Shown: piece by piece, positions 15,800 through 22,908 of the stretch
Numbering within the stretch: the stretch's first letter is position 1
Layout of the letters: the number at the start of each line of letters is the position of its first letter
From: a virus
IMG/VR virus record: IMGVR_UViG_3300044620_001722
Coordinates: 1 to 40,442 of that record
Direction: 5' to 3' (one strand)
DNA: 40,442 nucleotides
Notes under the pieces: generated by a model
What the model saw: only the letters and a program-made list of their open reading frames with translations
Databases searched by the model: none
What the model was told of the DNA's origin: nothing
Program-made: the position numbers and the translations under genes

Positions 15800-17103
15800 G
15801 CACTGCTCCTTTCACCGATTTCGCCGCACAGGCAGCCGCTCTCGAGCGCAAGCGCGCGCTGGCTCAAGCCATGCTGCAGCAAGGCATGACGCCGCAGCAA
15901 GGTTCAATGGTCGGTGGCCACTACATCCGGCGCGGCCCGCTTGGCGCCCTGGGACAAGTCGCGCAGATGGCCGGCGGTCACTTCATGGGCCAGCAGGCTG
16001 AGGCCGGGCAAGCCGCGCTCGCCAAGGACTACCAAAGCGGGCTGGCGCAGGGACTGGAGAAGTATCTCCAAACCCGCGAGGGTGCGCCTGGCCAAACCAT
16101 GAACGATCAGCAGGCGGCTGACTTGATGATGAACGATCAAGCGCCGACGCTGGCCGAGCCGGTCAAAGCCGATCCTCGCCGTGCCGTGATCGAAGCCATG
16201 ACAAGCCAATTCCCGGAGCTGCAAAAGGTCGGGCAGCTGGAACTCGGCGCCATGCTGAAGCCGAAGGGCCGCGATCCGTCGATGATCAGGGAGGCTGGCG
16301 GCCGTTTCTACGACTTGTCCAGCGGGCAGCCTGTCGAAATCGGCGGGAATGAATTCGGCGGGATCGAAGTCATCAATGGTGACACCTACCAGCGCGGACC
16401 TGGCGGCAAGCTGATCAAGCTGGACAATGCCACGAAGGTCAGCACCGTGGTGAATAACAACCCGACGCAGGCGGGGCTCAAGAAGTACCAGGAAGCTGTG
16501 GGCGAAAGCCTTGCCCCCGGGGGCAAGTCGCGCGTGGCTGCGGAGCAAGCTCAGGAAGGCCTCACCGCTTCTGTCGAAGCTCTGCAGGCTGTCAACGACG
16601 GCGCACGCATGGGCATCGCGCAGCCGGCCATGCAGGTTGTTCGCAAGCTCGGCGCGGAGCTGGGCATTGCCAACGCTGAGACGGCTCCGACCGATGCCTT
16701 GTCCGCTGCGCTGAAGCAGTCGGTGTTCAAGGACCTCGGAGGCCTTGGTGCGCAGATCTCTGACGCAGACCGCAAGTTCGTGACGGAGTTCTCGGGCGAT
16801 CTGACCACTGACACCGGCGCGCTGAAACGCATGCTGGCAATTCGCATTGCCGCACAGATCAAAAAGGTCAACGCTCACAACAAGAACGTCGCCGCTTTCG
16901 GGCGCACCGCCGAAGACCCGAACTTCGAAGGCCTTGCCGGGATGCCCCTCAGCATCCAGATCCCTGATGATGAGGTCGCCGCGATGGTGGACAACGTGCT
17001 GCAGGGCAAGCCCACGACAGCCGGGATGGCGAAGCCTCCGAGCAAAACCGGCAAGGTCATGACCGCTGAAGAATGGCTCCGCTCTCGGAAAGGTGGCCAA
17101 TAA
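15796..17103 (+). CDS. Internal virion (ejection) protein
   Basis: 435 aa, GTG start overlapping the previous stop (GTGA). Gln/Ala/Gly-rich, predicted mainly helical, with MLQQGMTPQQG and HYIRRGPLGALGQVAQMAGG near the N-terminus, a form common in podovirus ejection proteins that enter the host envelope with the DNA. No catalytic motif. The stop overlaps the next ATG by one base (TAATG). Confidence 0.7.
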   Translation: MSTAPFTDFAAQAAALERKRALAQAMLQQGMTPQQGSMVGGHYIRRGPLGALGQVAQMAGGHFMGQQAEAGQAALAKDYQSGLAQGLEKYLQTREGAPGQTMNDQQAADLMMNDQAPTLAEPVKADPRRAVIEAMTSQFPELQKVGQLELGAMLKPKGRDPSMIREAGGRFYDLSSGQPVEIGGNEFGGIEVINGDTYQRGPGGKLIKLDNATKVSTVVNNNPTQAGLKKYQEAVGESLAPGGKSRVAAEQAQEGLTASVEALQAVNDGARMGIAQPAMQVVRKLGAELGIANAETAPTDALSAALKQSVFKDLGGLGAQISDADRKFVTEFSGDLTTDTGALKRMLAIRIAAQIKKVNAHNKNVAAFGRTAEDPNFEGLAGMPLSIQIPDDEVAAMVDNVLQGKPTTAGMAKPPSKTGKVMTAEEWLRSRKGGQ

Positions 17104-19127
17104 TGCCGATTGTTCAGATGCCCGATGGGGCGCTGGTCGAGCTGCCGGACAACCCTGATCCGGCTTTGCTTGCTGAGATCGAGGCTGCCGTCGCTCCCGA
17201 AAACCCGGTGAAGCGGCAAGCCAAGCTCATCGGCTCTGACGTGGTGAAGGGTGGGCTTGGCTTGCCTGCAATGGCCATGGACGTCGGCCGCGAAGTGCTC
17301 AACATGCCCTTTACGCTGGGGGAACAGCTCGGCGACAAGGTCATGGGCCGCAAGCCCCGACCCTACGCACCGATCGGCCCGAAGGCTTCGATTGCGCTGC
17401 AAGATTTCGGCGTGAAGCCACAAACCGAAGCCGAGAAGTGGCAATCGCTACTGACGCAAGGCGCCGTCGGTGGTGTGGCTTCGCCCGGCGGGCTGACGCG
17501 TCCTGCCGTGCAAGCCTTCACCGGTGCCGCCGCTGCTGGTGGTTCCGAGGTTGCTGCGCGTCTCGGTGGCGACAACGCCCTGATGCGCGGCCTTGGCGGC
17601 GTCGTTGGCGGCGGACTGGCTGGGCTCGGTTCGAGCTTCCTCAATCGCAGCAGCCCCCGTGTCACCGAACTCGCTCGCGAAAGCCTCGATGGCCTCTCGC
17701 CGGATCAGCTGCAAGCCGCACGCACCTTCATGGAAGGTTCCGGCAAGAACGGTATGCCTCTGGACTTTGCACAAGCGCTCGAAGCCACCGGTGCCCAGCC
17801 ATCTGGCATGCGTGTTTTGCGCGATACCCTGGCGAACGTCAAGGAAGGCGATGCAACGCAGGCCCTGCTCAAGGAGCAACCTGGGCGCTTGCAGGACCTC
17901 TCGGCCCGCTGGGTCGGGAACCAGCCCGGTCGGATCTTCTCGCCGGAGCAAGCCGCAAACAACCTCAGCGAAACCGCTACGGGTGTGCTCAACAACGCGC
18001 GCAAAGCCCGCACGGCTGCGGTCAAACCGTACTTTCAAGCTGCGGGTGATCTCGGCGGGCAGTTCCGTCGTGAGGTGCTGAACGACTTCTCCGAAATGCT
18101 GCAGCAACCGGGACTGACTGACGACAGTGTCAGCGCGATCCGCTCGGCGATGACGAAGGTGAAGGTCCTGCCAGCTACCGGCTCCGTCATGGACGCCGCA
18201 GAGGACTACAACCAGCTGATTCGCGAGCTGCGTGGCAGCTTCACCGCCAACAACCCGAACCCGCGCGATGCGCTGACTCGCGGTCAACTTGGCGAACTGG
18301 CCGGCCGGCTGACCGATCGTTTGAAATCCGCTTCCCCAGAAATCGCGGAGGGCATGGCGAAGTACTCGCAAATCAGCCGCGAGGTCGTGGACCCGCTGAA
18401 GCAAGGTCAGGTCGGCACTCTGGCCGGTCGCTCAGGCTACGATGCTGCGAAGCAGACCCCGGTCAGTCGCATGACCGCGCTGTTTTCCGCCGGTCGCGAC
18501 CCCGCCGCCAAGCACAGCCCGTTGCTGGAAACCGCGCGCACGCTGAACAAGCAAGACCCGTCTGCGTTCGCCGATGCCGCAAAGACCTACTACAGCGGCA
18601 AGATCGCCGAGGCTTTCGACGCCGGCATCGGGGCTGGCGGCAAGGCCACGAACAAGGACGCGGGCTCGAAGATCTACTCTTCGCTGTTCGCCGACTCCAA
18701 GCAATACGCCGGGATGCGCGATGTAGTCACGGCAACGGCGGAAGCGGCCGGCCGCAAACCCGCTGAGGCCTTGCGCGGCCTGGAGAATTTCGCGAAGATC
18801 GTGCGAGCGACCCGCAGCCAGCCTGACAACATCGGGGGCATGAGCCGTCAGCAAATCATCGAAATGGCGGAAAAGCACTACGGGGCCAATGCCATCCGGA
18901 TCTTCGGTTTCCTGCCCTTCGAGCGCATGGCCAGGAACATGGAGTCGGCCACGATGACCAAGACCTTCCGGGAGCTGGACAAGCTCATCACCACCCCAGA
19001 AGGTGTCGATATCCTGATCAAGCTTTCGCAGACCCCTGTCATGGATAGGCGGGCACTCGCGCTGACAGCTACGGCTGGCGGTATGCTGCAATTTGTCGGG
19101 AAAACCGACCAGAATACACCGGAATAA
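17103..19127 (+). CDS. Large internal virion (ejection) protein
   Basis: 674 aa from ATG 17103 (chosen over the upstream in-frame extension because of TAATG coupling). Residues 40-95 (GSDVVKGGLGLPAMAMDVGREVLNMPF) and a Gly/Ala-rich stretch at 130-180 look amphipathic or membrane-active. The rest is long helices. This is the largest of the three consecutive ejection-type proteins and, by analogy with P22 gp16/gp20 and T7 internal proteins, may form the trans-envelope channel. Its last codons and stop lie within palindromic site E. Confidence 0.7.
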   Translation: MPIVQMPDGALVELPDNPDPALLAEIEAAVAPENPVKRQAKLIGSDVVKGGLGLPAMAMDVGREVLNMPFTLGEQLGDKVMGRKPRPYAPIGPKASIALQDFGVKPQTEAEKWQSLLTQGAVGGVASPGGLTRPAVQAFTGAAAAGGSEVAARLGGDNALMRGLGGVVGGGLAGLGSSFLNRSSPRVTELARESLDGLSPDQLQAARTFMEGSGKNGMPLDFAQALEATGAQPSGMRVLRDTLANVKEGDATQALLKEQPGRLQDLSARWVGNQPGRIFSPEQAANNLSETATGVLNNARKARTAAVKPYFQAAGDLGGQFRREVLNDFSEMLQQPGLTDDSVSAIRSAMTKVKVLPATGSVMDAAEDYNQLIRELRGSFTANNPNPRDALTRGQLGELAGRLTDRLKSASPEIAEGMAKYSQISREVVDPLKQGQVGTLAGRSGYDAAKQTPVSRMTALFSAGRDPAAKHSPLLETARTLNKQDPSAFADAAKTYYSGKIAEAFDAGIGAGGKATNKDAGSKIYSSLFADSKQYAGMRDVVTATAEAAGRKPAEALRGLENFAKIVRATRSQPDNIGGMSRQQIIEMAEKHYGANAIRIFGFLPFERMARNMESATMTKTFRELDKLITTPEGVDILIKLSQTPVMDRRALALTATAGGMLQFVGKTDQNTPE

Positions 19128-19138
19128 TCCGGTCGGAG
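19103..19138. promoter_or_regulatory. Palindromic site E
   Basis: AACCGACCAGAATA (19103-19116), 8-bp spacer, opposite-strand half CTCCGACCGGATTA (19138-19125). It supplies the final codons and the stop (19125-19127) of the large ejection protein and ends 7 bp before the next ATG. AATAAT lies 17 bp after GAAAAC on the plus strand: good -10, poor -35. Confidence 0.8.
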
Positions 19139-19145
19139 AATCATC

Positions 19146-19961
19146 ATGCCTTTCAACGGTGCAGGCGTCTACAGTCCCCCCAGTCCCCCCGTGTTCCCCG
19201 TCGTGACGGCGGAGCTGATCAAGGCGGCCGATTTCAACACGACGATCAGTGACATTGCGGCGGCTCTCACCAACTGCGTCACGAAGGACAACCAGTCGAC
19301 GACGCCGGCGTTGACTGTCGGTACGCTGACAGCGACCACGGCTGCAAACTTGCCGGCAAATGCTACGGTGGGCGGTCAGCCGGCTCTGACTCGTCGCTAT
19401 ACCACGGGCGAAGTGATTCTGTCGATCTCGTCGACTGCCCCAACGGGTACTGTCGCGATGAATGGCACGACCATCGGATCAGCCATTTCCGGCGCAACCG
19501 GGCGAGCCAACAGTGACACGCAGGCGCTCTTCGAGCTGATCTGGACTTCGAGCGACAACACACTGTCTCCGATTCAAGATGCCAGCGGTGCGCCCACAAC
19601 GCGCGGAGCTTCCGCAGCCGCGGACTTCGCCGCAAACAAGCGCATGCCTGTGCCGGCGCCGCAAGATGGCGATGCGCTGCTGATGGCGATTTCCAGCTCC
19701 GTGATTTCTCGGTCCGCTGGGGAAGTGCTGAGCCATACGCACACAGCGACTGCCGCAAATTCTGGCATCCATAATCATGGAGTTCCTTCGGGGTCCTCAG
19801 AAGGTGATGACCCTAATACCTGCACAAACGGCGGCGGGCGCAACGGAACCGTGTCTTCCGATGCTGCAGGGGAGCACTCTCACACCATCACCGTCGACGC
19901 TTTCGGCGGTACGAAGAACAAAGCCGCCGGCCTGTTCCTCAAGCCTTACATCGCGCTTTGA
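19146..19961 (+). CDS. Tail fibre tip protein with His-rich receptor-binding end
   Basis: 271 aa, GGAG 8 bases before ATG. N-terminal AELIKAADFNTTISDIAAAL is a virion-attachment-like helix. The C-terminal third has HTHTATAANSGIHNHG, GEHSHTITVDAFGG and ends GLFLKPYIAL, the His-pair collar motif seen in T4 gp37/lambda Stf-type fibre tips, where HxH pairs bind metal along the trimer axis. It probably acts as a second receptor-binding protein besides the esterase fibre at 4684-6657. Confidence 0.75.
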   Translation: MPFNGAGVYSPPSPPVFPVVTAELIKAADFNTTISDIAAALTNCVTKDNQSTTPALTVGTLTATTAANLPANATVGGQPALTRRYTTGEVILSISSTAPTGTVAMNGTTIGSAISGATGRANSDTQALFELIWTSSDNTLSPIQDASGAPTTRGASAAADFAANKRMPVPAPQDGDALLMAISSSVISRSAGEVLSHTHTATAANSGIHNHGVPSGSSEGDDPNTCTNGGGRNGTVSSDAAGEHSHTITVDAFGGTKNKAAGLFLKPYIAL

Positions 19962-19972
19962 CAGGAGATTAC

Positions 19973-20386
19973 ATGACCTGGATCCGTGAAGATTTCCAAC
20001 CTCGCCGGGCCTCCCCTGGCTTTCGCAAACTCAACCCCTTTTGGGCACTCTTTGGGAACGACGATGATGGATACTTCGGCGATGAGCGTTGGCGAGCAGG
20101 CCGAGCCAAAACCCTCGGCCTCGCTATTCAGTGGTGGTTTCGCAACCCCTTCCACAACCTCTTCTTCTACGTCATCGGCATTGCCGACAGGCCGCGGACG
20201 TTCTGGTCCCGCCCAGGGCGACTTTGGGGCACCGTCGATGGCTGGACCTTCCACTGGCTCAAAGCTCCTGATGTTCCCATCTGGTTCCCGTTCGCAAGCT
20301 TCCGAAATCATCGCGTCTCGGCGTATGTTGGGTGGCGTCCATACGGGGCTTTCGGATTCAAGTTCCAACTCAAACGAAAAAGGTGA
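19973..20386 (+). CDS. Conserved phage protein near lysis genes (DUF7338-like)
   Basis: 137 aa from ATG 19973 with AGGAGA. Trp/Phe-rich with WWFRNPFHNLFFYVIGIAD and a C-terminal AYVGWRPYGAFGFKFQLKRKR. This RNPxHNxxFYVIG pattern is common in uncharacterised phage proteins placed just before holin genes (I associate it with DUF7338; not verified). One possible membrane-dipping segment around residues 58-72. Role unknown. Confidence 0.7.
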   Translation: MTWIREDFQPRRASPGFRKLNPFWALFGNDDDGYFGDERWRAGRAKTLGLAIQWWFRNPFHNLFFYVIGIADRPRTFWSRPGRLWGTVDGWTFHWLKAPDVPIWFPFASFRNHRVSAYVGWRPYGAFGFKFQLKRKR

Positions 20387-20390
20387 AGTC

Positions 20391-20804
20391 ATGCCAATTG
20401 CGGAGACAACGGCAGCGGGCGCGCAAAGCGCAGGGCAAGGCTTTGGACTGCTCGCGGGAGCCGCTGTGGGCACTGCTGCGATTGGCGGTTTCAGCCTTGC
20501 AGCTTTCATCGTCATGGTGATGACGCAGCCACGCTCGACGAAGGAATGGGCCGTGGCCCTGATCTCGACGCTCGTCGGGAGCTTCGGCGGCGGGGCCAGC
20601 GCGATCGTCTACTTCGAGCTGTACAAGCACTTCGTGCCCGGCGATCCGGTGATGATGACGCTGGCGGTGATGGAACTCATCGGGGTGGCCTTCACTTGCG
20701 GCTTGCCTGGCTGGCTGGTCGTCCGCGTCGCTTTCAACACCATGAACGGCTGGCAAAGCAAAACCGCGCGGGAAGTCGCCAATGACGTGAAGGAAATGCT
20801 GTGA
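20391..20804 (+). CDS. Holin-like membrane protein
   Basis: 137 aa from ATG 20391 (AAAGGTG upstream); the long upstream extension in this frame is a shadow of the previous gene. Three hydrophobic segments: about 21-46, 55-77 and 84-108, then a short charged tail (WQSKTAREVANDVKEML). Size, topology and position directly before the endolysin fit a class I-type holin that forms inner-membrane holes at lysis. Overlaps the endolysin as GTGA. Confidence 0.75.
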   Translation: MPIAETTAAGAQSAGQGFGLLAGAAVGTAAIGGFSLAAFIVMVMTQPRSTKEWAVALISTLVGSFGGGASAIVYFELYKHFVPGDPVMMTLAVMELIGVAFTCGLPGWLVVRVAFNTMNGWQSKTAREVANDVKEML

Positions 20805-21232
20805 CCTCAATCACCCTGAAAGATTACTGGATGGGCCGGGATCAGCAGTACCCGCGCGCGCTGTCCACCGAGATCCGCGATGAGGCCGGGCGCACGGTTG
20901 ACCTGGTGAATCGGCTGCTCCGTGGCCTCTCGGCGGCGGGTGTGGAAACCCCGCGCAACCCCCGCACCGGCTCCGTGCTGACCAGTGGATGGCGTCCGCC
21001 CGAGGTCAACGAGGCCATCCCCGGGGCCGCTCCGCGCTCGCACCACCTCTGGGGGCGTGCCGCCGATATCTACGACCCCGAAGGCGAGATCGACGACTAC
21101 CTCATGACAACCGAGGGGCAAGAGCTGCTCACAACCCTCGGGCTGTGGTTGGAACACCCCGCTGCAACGAAAGGCTGGTGCCATGTTCAAACTCGACCCC
21201 CGCGTTCTGGACGTCGTGTCTTTTACCCTTAA
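20801..21232 (+). CDS. Endolysin, peptidase M15-type
   Basis: 143 aa, GTG start overlapping the holin stop. Zinc-peptidase pattern: SGWRPPEVN (about 66-74), SHHLWGRAADIYDPEGEIDD (84-103, H and D ligands) and WLEHPAATKGWCHVQ (about 120-134, with Glu base and third His). This is the D-Ala-D-Ala carboxypeptidase/L-Ala-D-Glu endopeptidase family used by phages to cut peptidoglycan stem peptides. No signal peptide, so release depends on the holin. The last 50 bp overlap Rz. Confidence 0.85.
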   Translation: MTSITLKDYWMGRDQQYPRALSTEIRDEAGRTVDLVNRLLRGLSAAGVETPRNPRTGSVLTSGWRPPEVNEAIPGAAPRSHHLWGRAADIYDPEGEIDDYLMTTEGQELLTTLGLWLEHPAATKGWCHVQTRPPRSGRRVFYP

Positions 21233-21518
21233 AGGGGCGGCGGTGCTTTTTGCACTGAATTGGGTTTACGAGGCGGGCAAAGCGGCAGAGCGGGCGGATG
21301 CCGCCGAGCAGGAAGCAGCCATCGTCGTGACCCGCACCGCCGCCGCAGAAGGAGCCGCAAGTGCAATCTCAGCCATCAAACTTGAATCCCGCACGGTCGT
21401 ACAGCGGACTCGGGAAGTCACTCGTGACGTTCCTGTGTATCGTGATTGCCTTCATGACGAGCGGGTGTTTGGCGACCTTAACCAACAGCTCCGTGGTGCC
21501 GGCAAAAGCGCTGATTGA
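21183..21518 (+). CDS. Rz: i-spanin (Rz-like)
   Basis: 111 aa. One N-terminal membrane segment (about 10-28, DVVSFTLKGAAVLFALNWV) followed by an Ala/Glu-rich periplasmic coiled coil and a tail with VPVYRDCLHD. Starts 50 bp inside the endolysin gene and contains the start of Rz1 in another frame. Together with Rz1 it bridges inner and outer membrane and fuses them at lysis. It shows that the host is Gram-negative. Confidence 0.85.
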   Translation: MFKLDPRVLDVVSFTLKGAAVLFALNWVYEAGKAAERADAAEQEAAIVVTRTAAAEGAASAISAIKLESRTVVQRTREVTRDVPVYRDCLHDERVFGDLNQQLRGAGKSAD

Positions 21519-21642
21519 AGCAAATTGTCCCGAAGACCTCGGAGCCTTGCGGAACCGGGAATTCGGGACAACGACGGAAAAGCTGCTGGAAGTGCTGGAA
21601 ACTTACCGGGCTTGCGTAGCGGCCGCTAAGGCTTGCCGATAG
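21361..21642 (+). CDS. Rz1: o-spanin lipoprotein (Rz1-like)
   Basis: 93 aa, GTG start with GAAGGAG upstream, out of frame with Rz, which it overlaps by 158 bp. Signal sequence LVTFLCIVIAFMTSGC ending in a lipobox (C36), then a short periplasmic part that is longer than lambda Rz1 and Pro-poor. The outer-membrane partner of Rz. Last gene of the plus-strand operon. Confidence 0.8.
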   Translation: MQSQPSNLNPARSYSGLGKSLVTFLCIVIAFMTSGCLATLTNSSVVPAKALIEANCPEDLGALRNREFGTTTEKLLEVLETYRACVAAAKACR

Positions 21643-21648
21643 CGGCGA

Positions 21649-22881
21649 TCATTGCAACAACCTGGACGGCTCTGCGGAGCCGTTTTTCGCTGTTGGGAGC
21701 TCCGCCGCGCCCAGGCGGACTTTGCTGCCGGCCATAGAGAGAAATCCGGCTTTGACACAGCCCGCGAACACGTCTTCGAAATCCCGCATGGAAGGGAAAT
21801 AGGTGTGGACGAAGCGGTAGACCTCAGGGTATTCCACCTCGCCCTTGGACGCAACGAAGTTGATGATCCGCTCGGCGTACAGGGAAGTGTCGGTCCGGCC
21901 GATCTTGGAGAACACGAACTGCATGTCCGGCTCCAGATCCGTAATCATCGTGTAAGCCACATCAAGATGATCAGGGGTGATAACCATAGAGTCGCTGCTC
22001 GCCGCAGCCAGGACCATCGCGAGTTTATGAATATGTGTCTGCTTGCGCGCAATGTACCCACCAAAACGCTCAGGGTCCAGGTTTGCACTCCTTGTTGAAT
22101 AATGCCTCTTGTACCAGGCCTCACCCCAAGCAACTGCGTCAGGGCTAAGAACGTACTCGCCAACGAGATTCTGAGAAATGTGCGTAAGATCGGCGACAAG
22201 ATCAGCCTCCAATTTCTGCAGCGTTGATGGGACGGCGAGCCCGGGGTATGCGACAAATTTCGCCTTGGCGTCGGCGTAGACAAAGATCGTCCGGGAAGTG
22301 AATCCACCCCCGATCATGTACTCGGGGAAGTTCCCTGCGATCCAGCTCGGTGTGGTGCAGGCGATGAGATTGATCCAGGGGTTTTCCACGCTGTCCGATC
22401 CACTGTGCTTTGTGGACTTTTGGAACGTTCCCTGCTTTCCGTCCCAGAGCGACACCAGGAGGTCGACCATCTGCTTGTCCTGCGGGTCCAGGAGATTCCC
22501 GAACTCGGAGGATTCGAGCGTCATGGCTGACATGGTGTGAATCTCCCCGCCGTGCTCGAAGCCTTCAGCAGCGCCTGAGAACGCCTCCACAAGCGCCGGC
22601 CACGTCACCACGTCAGGACCGAACTGTACGCCAGGGACCTTGCGCAGCAAGTTCATCGCTACCCCCGCTGTCGTGGACTTCGACACAATGCCGGGCGGGG
22701 CCACCAGGCAGATGTAGAAGTTCGGATACCAGCGGAAGTAGGCTTGATCGATCCAGACCTTACGGCGCAGGGCCCCGGCAACTGCCGACACTCCTGCCCA
22801 GAAGTACATATGCCGAGGGGCTTCACCGAAGGAGGAATACTCCAGAAAGCTGGTGAGCCAGTTCCCCAGGACTCGTGCCAT
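21649..22881 (-). CDS. DUF3987-like primase/helicase ATPase
   Basis: 410 aa, last gene of the minus-strand block, converging on the lysis genes. N-terminal domain with a P-loop variant APPGIVSKSTT (61-71), then SMTLESSEFGNLLD and WDGKQGTFQKSTKHSGSD, and NPWINLIACTTPSWI, matching the replicative ATPase region of DUF3987/primase-helicase proteins of phages. The C-terminal part is a helical winged-helix-like region. Probably the replication helicase or primase-helicase partner of the polymerase just upstream. Its ATG lies in a degenerate palindromic site (L). Confidence 0.7.
   Translation of the reverse strand: MARVLGNWLTSFLEYSSFGEAPRHMYFWAGVSAVAGALRRKVWIDQAYFRWYPNFYICLVAPPGIVSKSTTAGVAMNLLRKVPGVQFGPDVVTWPALVEAFSGAAEGFEHGGEIHTMSAMTLESSEFGNLLDPQDKQMVDLLVSLWDGKQGTFQKSTKHSGSDSVENPWINLIACTTPSWIAGNFPEYMIGGGFTSRTIFVYADAKAKFVAYPGLAVPSTLQKLEADLVADLTHISQNLVGEYVLSPDAVAWGEAWYKRHYSTRSANLDPERFGGYIARKQTHIHKLAMVLAAASSDSMVITPDHLDVAYTMITDLEPDMQFVFSKIGRTDTSLYAERIINFVASKGEVEYPEVYRFVHTYFPSMRDFEDVFAGCVKAGFLSMAGSKVRLGAAELPTAKNGSAEPSRLLQ
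21666..21687 (+). terminator. Intrinsic terminator ending the late operon
   Basis: ACGGCTC / GAGCCGT form a 7-bp stem with a TGCG loop, followed by a run of T. It lies inside the 3' end of the convergent minus-strand gene 21649-22881, so one sequence serves as terminator and coding region. Confidence 0.8.
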
Positions 22882-22908
22882 ATAAGTGTCTCCGAATTGT
22901 GGTCAATC
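22873..22908. promoter_or_regulatory. Degenerate palindromic site L
   Basis: One half (22895-22908, AATTGTGGTCAATC) matches the right half of site B at 10 of 14. The partner half overlaps the ATG of the 22881 gene and is decayed, as in site C. The 8-bp spacer contains the GGAG ribosome site of that gene. Minus-strand TTGACC is followed 16 bp later by TATATG. Confidence 0.5.

Noticed and set aside
19146-19961. Diversity-generating retroelement acting on the fibre tip
   Set aside because: No reverse transcriptase gene and no template-variable repeat pair seen.
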